A stretch of 64,000 nt of DNA, from the NCBI RefSeq assembly GCF_018408705.1, contig NZ_AP023420.1:2294001-2358000 (forward strand), given 5' to 3'. Below, in pieces: positions 22,607 through 31,100 of this stretch. This DNA is from Pusillibacter faecalis (GTDB lineage: Bacteria; Bacillota; Clostridia; Oscillospirales; Oscillospiraceae). How positions within the stretch are numbered: position 1 is the stretch's first letter; each line of letters starts with the position of its first letter. A program made the translations under genes and the position numbers. The notes beneath the pieces are model-generated. The model was not told the DNA's origin and made no database searches. It worked only from the letters and a program-made list of their open reading frames with translations.

Positions 22607-24919
22607 TTGGCAAGAGTGAGTCATAAGAAAATCAAGCAGTTGATTGCACAGAAGCAGTCGAAAATCACTGACCGCCAGTTTTTTACCTCGCGTATCCTGG
22701 CCAATCACTTCGCGGATATTGCCGCCGCACAGACACGGCGGTACGGCTATCGGCGCAGGGTAAAGTGCAGCATCATCTGGAAGCCCAAGAATCCGAGCCT
22801 GGCCTGTACGGATAATGCCCTGATCCAGATCAATGCCGGCAATCCTCAGGTGACACGGCAGAAGGGGCGGCAGGCGCGGTACGAACAAGTCTGCGGACTA
22901 TTCGCCCATGAACTTGGGCATGTACTCTATACGGACTTTCTTGCATCGCAGTCCTATCACAGTTTTCAAGAGATCGGCAGGTGGTTCCCGGAGAATCCGC
23001 CCCTGCGAAATGCTGCAGAGCGAGATGCGGAAGCGGATTTGTTAGCCTACCAGAAAGCAGATCCAAAGAATGTCGGCCTGTTGGGGAGAATATCCCATGA
23101 CATCCTGAACGTCCTGGAGGATGGCTATATCGAAAATCGGATGCTGATGGACTACCCCGGCATCTTGGGCAGCAGTCTGCGGGCGTGGCGCAAAAACAGA
23201 CTCGAAAATTTTCCTACCATTGAGGATATGATCGACCGCGAGGAGGATGGCGGGCATATCTGGATGACCATCCGAAACGCCATGTTATCCTATATGCTCT
23301 GGGGTGAACTCAAGTATGGTGGGACGCCACTTTCTGATGAGCGTATACAGGTGGTGTTCTCTCTTCTGAGCGAGTTGGATACGGCTTTGGCCAGCCGGGA
23401 CTACAAGGACAGATGCCGCACTGCCAATCTGATCCTGATCCGGTGCTGGTCCTATATCAAGGACTTCATGGAGTTCTGTAAGGACCAGGCAGAAGACACC
23501 GCGCCTGGCGGCAGTGGTTCCGGAGATTCTGATAACCTGCTGAGCAAACTCCTCTCTTCTCTCATGGGGGGCAGTGAGGAGGGATCCGGCGACACGGCCC
23601 CGGTGGATGCTGGCAGCACATCGTCCAGTCCTGGCGGAACAGCGACTGGTCAGCAGCGCGCTGCAACTGCAGCGTTAGCCGCCAGTTCCAACGACAGTGA
23701 GGAAAACGAAGGCGAGGATGCCCAAACTGGCTCTGGCGCTGGCGAAGAACCTGAGTCCGAGGAGGAAACAGAGACTTCGGCCGGCGGCGCAGCAGGGGAA
23801 ACAGACGACAGTGATCAGAGCGCGGGCGACGAGACGGCAGTACAGTTGGGCGGCGGTCCAACACCCTCACACCAGAAGGTATCAGACCAGGAAGGCGGTC
23901 GCATCCCTCTACAGGAAACCAGCGAGGTGTCCGCTCCAGAGGGCGGTACCTCAGAGCGGGATGACGACTATGAGGGTTCAGGCTATACGGGAGCAGCTGC
24001 TGATATTGAGAGGCTGCTCAACCGTATCGCCGAGGACAGCGTTACCACTGACTTAGAGCGCCAGCGTACTGAGGAACTGACGGAACTCGCTCAGAGCATC
24101 TCCTATGGGGATATCCACGATGGCGTCAATAAGACGGTACACCGCATTGCTTCTGTCAGCGATGACATGAAAGAGAAGTACCAGTCCATTGCCGGTGAAT
24201 TGCTGCACATTTCCAGGCAATTACAAAAGTCCGTCTTGCAGCAGATGCAGGACAGCCGGCGTGGGGGAAAACAGACAAGTTTGCTGATGGGACGGCGTTT
24301 GGACTCTCACGCACTGTTCCGGACAGATTCACGTGTGTTCTATAAAAATGCGCTCCCCAACGAAATGCCTGCGCTGTGCGTAGGACTGCTGTTGGACGAG
24401 TCTGGTAGCATGTCCTGGAATGATCGGGCCACCTATGCCAGATCAACAGCAATCATTCTGTACGATTTCTGTCAGGCACTGGGCATTCCCATCACCGTGT
24501 ATGGACATTCCACCTCCGACCGCGTTGATTTATACTCCTATGCGGAGTTTGAGGCCATTGATCGGGATGACCGGTACCGGATGATGGATATTTCGGCTCG
24601 GGGCAGCAACCGCGACGGAGCAGCGCTTCGCTATGTGGCGGAAAAACTAGTGCGTCGGCCAGAGGATATCAAGTTGCTGATGTTGGTGTCTGATGGACAA
24701 CCCGCAGATTATAATTACTATGGGACCGCAGCAGAGGAAGATCTGCGCGGGATCAAGCATGAGTACCAGCGCAAAGGGATTATCTTCGTTGCGGCGGCCA
24801 TTGGGGCAGACAAGGAGAACATCGAGCGCATCTACGGCGATGCTTATTTGGACATCACCGACCTCACAAAACTGCCGATCAAATTGGCCGGCATCATTAA
24901 GCAGTTTATCCGCTTTTAA
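22607..24919 (+). CDS. HELGH metalloprotein with C-terminal VWA domain (770 aa)
   Basis: The start is TTG with AGGAGG ten bases upstream. The N-terminal 300 residues contain FAHELGHVLYTDF (zinc-binding HELGH at 101-105) in a peptidase-like setting. Residues about 305-470 are a low-complexity Ser/Gly/Glu/Asp-rich linker. The C-terminal VWA domain has an intact metal-ion-dependent adhesion site DESGSMS (about 597-603) and a downstream GSNRDGAAL and SDGQPAD. It resembles CobT-type chelatase subunits and VWA partners of MoxR ATPases, with an added peptidase-like head. With the preceding ATPase it probably forms a remodelling machine whose target is unknown. Confidence 0.8.
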   Translation: MARVSHKKIKQLIAQKQSKITDRQFFTSRILANHFADIAAAQTRRYGYRRRVKCSIIWKPKNPSLACTDNALIQINAGNPQVTRQKGRQARYEQVCGLFAHELGHVLYTDFLASQSYHSFQEIGRWFPENPPLRNAAERDAEADLLAYQKADPKNVGLLGRISHDILNVLEDGYIENRMLMDYPGILGSSLRAWRKNRLENFPTIEDMIDREEDGGHIWMTIRNAMLSYMLWGELKYGGTPLSDERIQVVFSLLSELDTALASRDYKDRCRTANLILIRCWSYIKDFMEFCKDQAEDTAPGGSGSGDSDNLLSKLLSSLMGGSEEGSGDTAPVDAGSTSSSPGGTATGQQRAATAALAASSNDSEENEGEDAQTGSGAGEEPESEEETETSAGGAAGETDDSDQSAGDETAVQLGGGPTPSHQKVSDQEGGRIPLQETSEVSAPEGGTSERDDDYEGSGYTGAAADIERLLNRIAEDSVTTDLERQRTEELTELAQSISYGDIHDGVNKTVHRIASVSDDMKEKYQSIAGELLHISRQLQKSVLQQMQDSRRGGKQTSLLMGRRLDSHALFRTDSRVFYKNALPNEMPALCVGLLLDESGSMSWNDRATYARSTAIILYDFCQALGIPITVYGHSTSDRVDLYSYAEFEAIDRDDRYRMMDISARGSNRDGAALRYVAEKLVRRPEDIKLLMLVSDGQPADYNYYGTAAEEDLRGIKHEYQRKGIIFVAAAIGADKENIERIYGDAYLDITDLTKLPIKLAGIIKQFIRF

Positions 24920-24987
24920 CCACAGTAAGGAGTGGGCTGCATAACGTAGCGCTCCTTAACCTTACTTTATGCAGGAGGTGCAGTAAA

Positions 24988-25320
24988 ATGATGGCTGAAA
25001 AGGAAATGCGCAATCAATTCAGGTCTGCCATCACGGCCGCCACAGTCTGTTGCCGCATGCCGGTGAGCGATGAAACAAGCAGCATCACACAATACTTGAA
25101 GTCGCTGCTGGACACGGCACTCGACGGTGCCGGGCTCTATGCGGATGTGATGCCGCTCCCATACCAGCCGTGTAGCAAACTACCAGTTGTGATTGCGTTG
25201 GACGGAAAAAATCCGCGGCTGCTTTGGTATTACAAAGGGATGTCTACACCGGCGCTGGCAGATGAACTGTATTGGCTGTTCTGCGATCTTCCGCTGGTCA
25301 CTGGGCAAATTTCTGCGTAA
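24988..25320 (+). CDS. Hypothetical protein (110 aa)
   Basis: A GCAGGAGG ribosome-binding site precedes two adjacent ATGs. The protein is helical in its first half and has VVIALDGKNPRLLWYYKG strands in its second half. The family is not recognised. The 68-base gap before it contains a GGAG..CTCC inverted repeat. Confidence 0.5.
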   Translation: MMAEKEMRNQFRSAITAATVCCRMPVSDETSSITQYLKSLLDTALDGAGLYADVMPLPYQPCSKLPVVIALDGKNPRLLWYYKGMSTPALADELYWLFCDLPLVTGQISA

Positions 25321-25376
25321 TTTACACGGCTGAAACGGCCAATAGCAAGGAACAATCAAATCTGTTTACAACAGTT

Positions 25377-25408
25377 GCAGGGCAAGGCCTTTCCAGGCCT
25401 TGCCCTGC
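25377..25408 (+). other. Perfect 14 bp hairpin between genes of the L4 operon
   Basis: GCAGGGCAAGGCCT (25377-25390) pairs perfectly with AGGCCTTGCCCTGC (25395-25408) around a TTCC loop. No T run follows, so it is not a standard terminator. It sits 23 bases before the sigma-like gene's ATG and may be an RNA-processing or stability element. Confidence 0.6.
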
Positions 25409-25431
25409 CCATTTAAGGAAGGAGCGTCAAC

Positions 25432-25968
25432 ATGGATGCCATTACTAGAAATAACATCTTTATAGAGAATATGGAACTGATCAACCGGACAATGCACCGT
25501 CATCGGCTGTTGCTGTTTGCACTGCATCTGGACCGCGACGATGTCTATCAGGAACTGGCTATTGCCGCACTGCGGGCCATCGAATCTTTCGACCCCAGTC
25601 GGTCCAATTCTATCAAAGTCCATATCTGGGCAAAACTGCAGTACGCTATTTTGGACATTAAGGAGAGGCACAAGCCGCATGGCTTAGCTGCGTTTGACCG
25701 TTTTGGCACCAGTGTCTGGTCGCTGGAACTGGCAGAGGAATATGGATTCTCTTTAGTAGAGGCATCTTTCGAGGAGCAGCAGGATAGTGAACTGCACCTG
25801 CGGCAGGCGCTGTCCCGGCTAGAGCCTCAAGAGCGGCAAGCCATCGTTCTCTATCTGGACGGCAAAAGACCGGTGAGAAGGGCTGAGAAATGCAGTTTTC
25901 AGACGGCGCTGGACAAACTGCGGGACTACTATCTTGCTGTGCAGTATGCACCACAAGCCAATCAGTGA
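25432..25968 (+). CDS. Small sigma-70-like / RNA polymerase-associated protein (178 aa)
   Basis: Residues about 35-85 resemble region 2 of sigma-70 factors: DRDDVYQELAIAALRAIESFDPS and the following IWAKLQYAILDIKERHK. Residues about 120-165 resemble region 4: LSRLEPQERQAIVLYLDG followed by a helix-turn-helix-like segment. It is shorter than housekeeping factors, like phage or ECF-type regulators. The seven leader promoters look sigma-A-like, so this protein may act on another promoter class or on elongation. That last idea is speculative. Confidence 0.6.
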   Translation: MDAITRNNIFIENMELINRTMHRHRLLLFALHLDRDDVYQELAIAALRAIESFDPSRSNSIKVHIWAKLQYAILDIKERHKPHGLAAFDRFGTSVWSLELAEEYGFSLVEASFEEQQDSELHLRQALSRLEPQERQAIVLYLDGKRPVRRAEKCSFQTALDKLRDYYLAVQYAPQANQ

Positions 25969-25983
25969 TGAGGGTATAGAAAG

Positions 25984-26691
25984 ATGAGTTATTACACAAC
26001 AGGTTCGGGCTCTATCATGTTGCGGATTCCTTCCGATACCGCACGGCGACAGTTATACGATGATTTGCTGGGCAGATATGACCGGCTCTGCAGCGAGGAA
26101 ATGAGCCAATGTGGTGAGCAGATGGCAAAAAGTGTCCAAGGAGAATATCAAAGGCGAAAATGCCAAATGAAACGCTACGATGATCCGCTTTGGTGGCTGA
26201 CAACCGTGTTGAACGATGTCGGCTTTGTCGAACTTGAGCGTGGCATGGAGACGGACGATTTCTTCATCGAAATGACCTATAGCGGTAACTATGACGAGCG
26301 TACGGTTATGGATGTGTTGGACATGCTTGTGCCCTATACGCAAGAAGGCTGCATTTCCTATATCGGTGAAGACAATACTTACTGGCGACACCAATTTGTT
26401 GATGGAGTGTGGGTTAAACTGCGTGGGCAGATTTGTTATGAGACACCCGAACAATGCCGCTGCCAGACCTTCCCGCAAACACACGCTAACCTAGAGCGGT
26501 TGATTTCTGAAATCAGGCGTCATGCGATCTATGATAACAGGCCTTATGAGAAGAAAGCTCGTGTGTTGTTGGAAGCGTATGATCAAATGGATCCTGACGG
26601 CGTATTGCTGGCTCTGACAGGCCGCAGGCTTTATGAGCATGAGGCTGCCGCAGGTCTCTGGAAGGAGGACAAACAGGAGGATAAACCGTGA
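25984..26691 (+). CDS. Hypothetical protein (235 aa)
   Basis: A mixed alpha/beta soluble protein with VGFVELERGMETDDFFIEMTY in the middle and CRCQTFPQTH later. The family is not recognised. It starts 16 bases after the sigma-like gene and overlaps the next gene by four bases. Confidence 0.5.
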   Translation: MSYYTTGSGSIMLRIPSDTARRQLYDDLLGRYDRLCSEEMSQCGEQMAKSVQGEYQRRKCQMKRYDDPLWWLTTVLNDVGFVELERGMETDDFFIEMTYSGNYDERTVMDVLDMLVPYTQEGCISYIGEDNTYWRHQFVDGVWVKLRGQICYETPEQCRCQTFPQTHANLERLISEIRRHAIYDNRPYEKKARVLLEAYDQMDPDGVLLALTGRRLYEHEAAAGLWKEDKQEDKP

Positions 26692-27062
26692 GGAGGTGTG
26701 TCAATGATCCCGCCTGGGCTGTTTCCACAGCCCAGGCGACCGGTATGTGCGAGGCCTGTCTCGGCTGCACAGCCCAGGCGCAAAAAGAGGAGAAAGACCG
26801 GTGGAATCTTGGCTTTTTCTGTATGGGAAATGGGATCACTGTCTGCAACCGGGTGGGGGTAGGCAGTGAGTGGCCTATGGTGGCGCATATCCGGTATAAC
26901 CGTGAGGTAAACCTCTACTGTTGGGTCCCGGATACTGAGTTAGAGAGAATTCGGCACATGGCCGCCACAACGGAGCATATCGACAACGGCGAGTTGTATA
27001 GCCCGGAGACTACGCCGCCGCCTATTGAACCGCAGGAGGTAGTTGTCATCAAAAATTATTAA
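26688..27062 (+). CDS. Hypothetical protein (up to 124 aa)
   Basis: The coupled start GTGA gives 124 residues. The first 45 are cysteine-rich and overlie a perfect CCTGGGCTGT/ACAGCCCAGG hairpin (26710-26733), so a later start such as the ATG at 26823 is possible. The core is MGNGITVCNRVGVG, then MVAHIRYNREVNLYCW. This resembles small domains seen on other Firmicute elements (GNGI...VAHI), of unknown function. Confidence 0.5.
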   Translation: MRRCVNDPAWAVSTAQATGMCEACLGCTAQAQKEEKDRWNLGFFCMGNGITVCNRVGVGSEWPMVAHIRYNREVNLYCWVPDTELERIRHMAATTEHIDNGELYSPETTPPPIEPQEVVVIKNY

Positions 27063-27080
27063 ATTAAGGAGGTTGCTCAA

Positions 27081-28325
27081 ATGAAGAGCGAAACAAATCC
27101 TAAGACTGTGATGCTGAAGGATTACATCATTGATATGGATAGCGTATCAGCGAAAGTCACCATTGACTATGAGGTTGTGCTCGAAAACAACACTGATTTC
27201 ATCGTCAAGCGGCGAACACTGAAGACCGACCGTGAACTGGTGGTTTTGGTCAGCAAAGGCATCTTCTACATCAAAGATTGCAAAACCGATCATGTTGACC
27301 CGCTCACAGAGACCAACCTGTCTTCCTTCCTGCGGGACCTGAAGGAGAGGTGTATCACACTCCATCAGGTGCATTGGCTCCACACGGTATTCCGTGAGTC
27401 TGTAGACTTCATTATGAATGTGATCACCGATGAGAAACTGATGGATATGTGTCGCCACAATGTGCTGGTGAGTACACATTACCCGCACTGGTATGTGCCG
27501 TTTTGGGAGCAGAACAGCAAGCTTTTCATGCGCCTATATAACATGTTCCCCAATATGTCTGACCGGAAAAAATATCAGCCAAGCATTCCGGTCATTTTCT
27601 GGATCGAGCGGCATCACGGCGCGAACGAGGCGATGTACTTCGCTGAGAAATTGGTTCAGTCCGGCATTACAGAACTGAATTTTTCCAGTCACTACACCAA
27701 CTACTATGATAACAACGCGATATCATCCAAGGAGATAGTATCATTTAAGACAATCATGGAATCTCCCTACAACATTAACCTGCGCCGGTTTATCGACTAT
27801 ATCCTATTTGATCTATATGCCCAGGGCTACTCCTCAGTGGAACGCACGTTTTTCAAAGAGTATATGGATTATCTGCAGATGCAGCAGGGCTTTTACGGGA
27901 AAGTCAAGGAGAAATACCCGGCGCATTTCAAAACAGAGCACGATATTATGGCCCTGAAAGTCAATCAGGCGAAACTGATCGCTACATGCGAAAACTTTTC
28001 TGAACAAAGCGAGGCGATCAAGGATCTGGCCTACACTGGGAGCAAATACAGTATTGTGATTCCCACTAAACCTGAGGAACTGGCAGAAGAAGGTATCAAT
28101 CTAAGTCACTGTGTCGGACAGTATATCGAACGTGTGGCCAATGGTGAGTGCCATATCCTGTTCCTGCGGTACCGCGATATTCCGGAAGAGTCGCTAGTCA
28201 CTCTGCAATTAAGCGGCAAGCAAATTTGCCAGGCTCAAGGTATGAACCGGCGTCCGCTCACCACTCAGGAATACCGTTTTCTCAAACAGTGGGGGCGGGA
28301 AAAGGAAATTGAGATTGCTGTATGA
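27081..28325 (+). CDS. PcfJ-like protein (414 aa)
   Basis: The C-terminal 90 residues carry the PcfJ-family signature: EGINLSHCVGQYIERV, then ILFLRY, a strand ending TLQLSGKQICQAQGMNRRP, and a final helix. PcfJ was named from the conjugative plasmid pCF10 region and is common on Firmicute conjugative elements and phages; its biochemical role is not established. The N-terminal 300 residues are specific to this copy. TTAAGGAGG precedes the ATG. It pairs with the AAA+ gene 33 bases downstream. Confidence 0.75.
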   Translation: MKSETNPKTVMLKDYIIDMDSVSAKVTIDYEVVLENNTDFIVKRRTLKTDRELVVLVSKGIFYIKDCKTDHVDPLTETNLSSFLRDLKERCITLHQVHWLHTVFRESVDFIMNVITDEKLMDMCRHNVLVSTHYPHWYVPFWEQNSKLFMRLYNMFPNMSDRKKYQPSIPVIFWIERHHGANEAMYFAEKLVQSGITELNFSSHYTNYYDNNAISSKEIVSFKTIMESPYNINLRRFIDYILFDLYAQGYSSVERTFFKEYMDYLQMQQGFYGKVKEKYPAHFKTEHDIMALKVNQAKLIATCENFSEQSEAIKDLAYTGSKYSIVIPTKPEELAEEGINLSHCVGQYIERVANGECHILFLRYRDIPEESLVTLQLSGKQICQAQGMNRRPLTTQEYRFLKQWGREKEIEIAV

Positions 28326-28358
28326 GCAGCAAATAAACTTTGAATACGAAAGCGAGAA

Positions 28359-29447
28359 ATGGTTATGAAAGCAATCAGCATCGGCTCTCGGTATGAGATT
28401 TACGATGACACACTCAAGGCCTATGACGGCCTCCCGGCCCAGACCTATACGGTCTGTTTTAGCCAAATGACGGGCTTTTTCCTGAAGGTGCGTCCGGACC
28501 TTGTGGTCAAGGAACCGGTCTATGGCGTTCACCCGGAAAAAGCGGAGAAAGTGCTCCGGTCCTTCAAGGTATTCCAACGGAACCTGGGCGTGATCCTGAG
28601 CGGCGATAAGGGCATCGGCAAATCACTCTTCGCACGCCTCCTGTCTGCCAAAGCTGTGGAGGCGGGATACCCAGTTATCATTGTCGATCAGGCTTTCCCG
28701 GGCATTGCGTCTTACATTGAGTCCATTGAACAGGAGGTTGTATTCCTGTTTGACGAGTTTGACAAAACCTTTGGTAGCAATCATGATTCCGATCCACAAT
28801 CCACATTTCTGAGCCTGTTTGACGGCACATCGCAGGGGAAAAAACTCTTTATTATCACCTGCAACAGCCTGCATGGGCTCAATGACTATATGGTGAACCG
28901 GCCGGGCCGCTTCCATTATCACTTCCGCTTCGGCTATCCTACGGGGGAAGAGATCCGGCAGTATCTTACGGATAAACTAGACGGTCAATACCAGAACGAG
29001 ATTGAGAAGGTAATTCGTTTCTCCAACAAAGTTTCCCTGAACTATGACTGCCTGCGATCCATTGCATTTGAACTTCGCTCCGGTGAGTCGTTTGAAGCCG
29101 CCATTCAGGACTTGAATATCATCAACACCCATGACGAGCAGTATAATCTCACGCTTTACCTCAAGGATGGAGGCATTGTGTCTGCAGAAAATCAGCGCCT
29201 TGACCTGTTCAGCAGGGATACTAAGTGTGTCTATATGCGAGATATGAAAGGGCGCTATGCGGTTGAAGTTGAATTTGATATTTCGGAGAGTATTTACGAC
29301 CCCAGCCGTAATTCCACTGTATTGCCGGGAGAAGCCATCATCGTACATGATGATCCCGAAGATAACGCTGAAAAACAGGATTATGTCCCGGATTACATGA
29401 CAATTACCCGTGCGGTGGGGCGCAATATTCACTATCTGACGGCTTGA
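28359..29447 (+). CDS. AAA+ ATPase (362 aa)
   Basis: Walker A is GDKGIGKS (82-89) and Walker B is VVFLFDEFDK (about 128-137). A sensor-1 strand LFIITCNS, NRPGRFHYH and a C-terminal lid follow. The last 100 residues are a beta-rich appendage. The layout is that of a single-domain AAA+ remodeller related to DnaC- or FtsH-core-type ATPases. Because it directly follows the PcfJ-like gene, the two may act together; this is inferred from position only. An alternative ATG lies six bases in. Confidence 0.75.
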   Translation: MVMKAISIGSRYEIYDDTLKAYDGLPAQTYTVCFSQMTGFFLKVRPDLVVKEPVYGVHPEKAEKVLRSFKVFQRNLGVILSGDKGIGKSLFARLLSAKAVEAGYPVIIVDQAFPGIASYIESIEQEVVFLFDEFDKTFGSNHDSDPQSTFLSLFDGTSQGKKLFIITCNSLHGLNDYMVNRPGRFHYHFRFGYPTGEEIRQYLTDKLDGQYQNEIEKVIRFSNKVSLNYDCLRSIAFELRSGESFEAAIQDLNIINTHDEQYNLTLYLKDGGIVSAENQRLDLFSRDTKCVYMRDMKGRYAVEVEFDISESIYDPSRNSTVLPGEAIIVHDDPEDNAEKQDYVPDYMTITRAVGRNIHYLTA

Positions 29448-29544
29448 TATAGCCGCATGGAGAGAGGAGCAGGGGATTCCCTGCTCCCTTTCCCTATTCA
29501 AAATGAATAGTCTGCAATAAAAAGTCGACAGGAGGCACAAGAAA

Positions 29545-30165
29545 GTGAAGCAGGAAAAACCGATGTGCTGGTGCTGCGTGTGGCGGGATATTACTGGACC
29601 CGACAACGATCCGACGCTGGGGTGCGGACATACTTCCGCACAAATCCGACGCAGATTTGAAGGCTCATCAACAGCCGAGTACTGCAAGGAGTATCTGGAG
29701 GATGACCCTGAATTGAAACTCAAGATTGACCGCATTACCAGAGAGACACTGATGAAGAACATCCACCAGTTGGTTGTGACCGATGGACACTATGCCGCGG
29801 CGGAGGCCATTGTGGACTACTTCAACCCGGAACGGTACGATACTCCGCAGGAGATCAGCTGCGATGACTTTTATTTCATTGCCCAGGTGAACTGGGGCGG
29901 AAATGAGGGGATCTATCTCGACTGCTATGCTGTTGGGCGTATCCGCCCGGATGGGCCGCAGAAGGACTGGCATCTTGGCACCTACAAGACGCTGGAGACT
30001 TCTTTAACAGCTATGCAGACCTTGGGTGCCCTGGGCGGTGCGCTGACCTACTATGCGCGGGAATACATCTGGAAGAATAATGCGCTGTTTCTCAGTGAGC
30101 AGGAACTGCGCGCCAGGAAACTCAAAGAAACACAAAGAGCCATTCAGAAGGAGGACCAAAAATGA
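29545..30165 (+). CDS. Hypothetical protein with N-terminal cysteines (206 aa)
   Basis: The start is GTG with AGGAGG nine bases upstream. CWCC near the N terminus and CGH near residue 27 could bind zinc. A helical middle region precedes a beta-sheet core (FYFIAQVNWGGNEGIYLDCYAV) with a C-terminal helix. The family is not recognised. The 97 bases before it contain a GGAGCAGGG/CCCTGCTCC hairpin at 29466-29487, followed by a pyrimidine-rich stretch. It overlaps the next gene by four bases. Confidence 0.5.
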   Translation: MKQEKPMCWCCVWRDITGPDNDPTLGCGHTSAQIRRRFEGSSTAEYCKEYLEDDPELKLKIDRITRETLMKNIHQLVVTDGHYAAAEAIVDYFNPERYDTPQEISCDDFYFIAQVNWGGNEGIYLDCYAVGRIRPDGPQKDWHLGTYKTLETSLTAMQTLGALGGALTYYAREYIWKNNALFLSEQELRARKLKETQRAIQKEDQK

Positions 30166-30599
30166 GTTATAGTACATGGCATAACTACGGATACGGGATT
30201 CGTGTGGACGATATCAAGGAGCAGAGCGTAGAGCGGCTGCAGGCGCTGCTGAAACTGGCGCCGGAACTGGATCAGAAGATTCGTGCCTGGTTATCGGAGT
30301 TAGATATTGCAGAACCAGACTGGGATGACTATATGGATTTTGACCAGGTCTACTATCTGGGCCTTGCCACGATTTTACAGCAGGTCATTGAGGAGGCGGA
30401 AGGCCTACGTCTGACTGCCTGTGATGATTCCAGTGGTGCGACTTATCTCATCTATCAGCCCTGCTACCCCTGGGAAATCACAGATAGAGAACGAGATCTG
30501 ACCGAGGAAAGCCTGGTCCAGATGTTCAGCCGTTATGTCAACGTTTTGTCCGATGAACCGATTGAGGTCGGTTCGCAAGATGTGAAAAACGGCGGTTGA
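30162..30599 (+). CDS. Hypothetical acidic protein (145 aa)
   Basis: Coupled to the upstream gene (ATGA). The protein is acidic and helical in the first half, followed by GATYLIYQPCYPWEITDRE and a helix. This YxxYxPxYPW...E pattern recurs in small element-encoded proteins that I cannot name. Its acidity and size are consistent with a binding or inhibitor protein, but no function is shown. Confidence 0.5.
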   Translation: MSYSTWHNYGYGIRVDDIKEQSVERLQALLKLAPELDQKIRAWLSELDIAEPDWDDYMDFDQVYYLGLATILQQVIEEAEGLRLTACDDSSGATYLIYQPCYPWEITDRERDLTEESLVQMFSRYVNVLSDEPIEVGSQDVKNGG

Positions 30600-30643
30600 T
30601 ATAGGCCGCTGTAACAGGGAATCAAGGAGAATGGAGCGATATT

Positions 30644-30886
30644 ATGCGCAATAAAAAGAATGACGCAAATGGGTTTTATCTCTGTATTTCGGATCTGGTG
30701 GTCGACGGTGTGCTGATGTGTACTGCCGGGAAAAGATACAGAATCCAGGATGCCGAGTCTGGTCCTGGGGAAGCACCGGCAGAAGTGGCAGGATACTGCG
30801 ACATCTTTGGATGTGAAAATAGCGGAGTGTGTATGGCAACATGGCTGGATGTCGGAGAACACTTCCGGACAGATGATGAACGGTAA
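30644..30886 (+). CDS. Small hypothetical protein (80 aa)
   Basis: Preceded by AAGGAG about 14 bases upstream. It is a small beta-rich protein with FYLCISDLVVDGVLMCTAGKRY early. The family is not recognised. Another frame starting near its end probably encodes the next small gene. Confidence 0.45.
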   Translation: MRNKKNDANGFYLCISDLVVDGVLMCTAGKRYRIQDAESGPGEAPAEVAGYCDIFGCENSGVCMATWLDVGEHFRTDDER

Positions 30887-31100
30887 GACCGGAACTCGCG
30901 GTGGTCGGGATATTCTCGCGCAGGAAGAACTGTTTGTCTCTGATGAGATAGAGTATCCGGCCCCTAAAGGTTTAGCCAAGACTGTACAACAGGAAAAAGC
31001 AAGCAGCTGCTGCGATGCAGACACAGAGCGGGTATCTGCGCTGCGTCTCTACTGTAAAAAAGGAGGAAATCATGACATTCAAAGAACGGTTCCAGGCTAG
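30873..31100 (+). CDS. Small hypothetical protein (75 aa)
   Basis: Starts at a double ATG inside the 3' end of the preceding gene and overlaps the next start by 29 bases. Codon use of NGKTGTRGGRDILAQEELFV is like that of the neighbours. The ribosome-binding site is weak (GGAG 15 bases away), so coupling to the upstream gene would be needed. The family is not recognised. Confidence 0.4.
   Translation: MMNGKTGTRGGRDILAQEELFVSDEIEYPAPKGLAKTVQQEKASSCCDADTERVSALRLYCKKGGNHDIQRTVPG

Noticed and set aside
25377..25408. Perfect hairpin as a transcription terminator
   Set aside because: No T run follows; CCATTTAAGG is not a terminator tail.
30750..30872. A longer 116-codon version of the gene ending at 31100
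   Set aside because: Its first 41 codons overlap the preceding gene in another frame and look like a shadow; only the part from the double ATG is kept.
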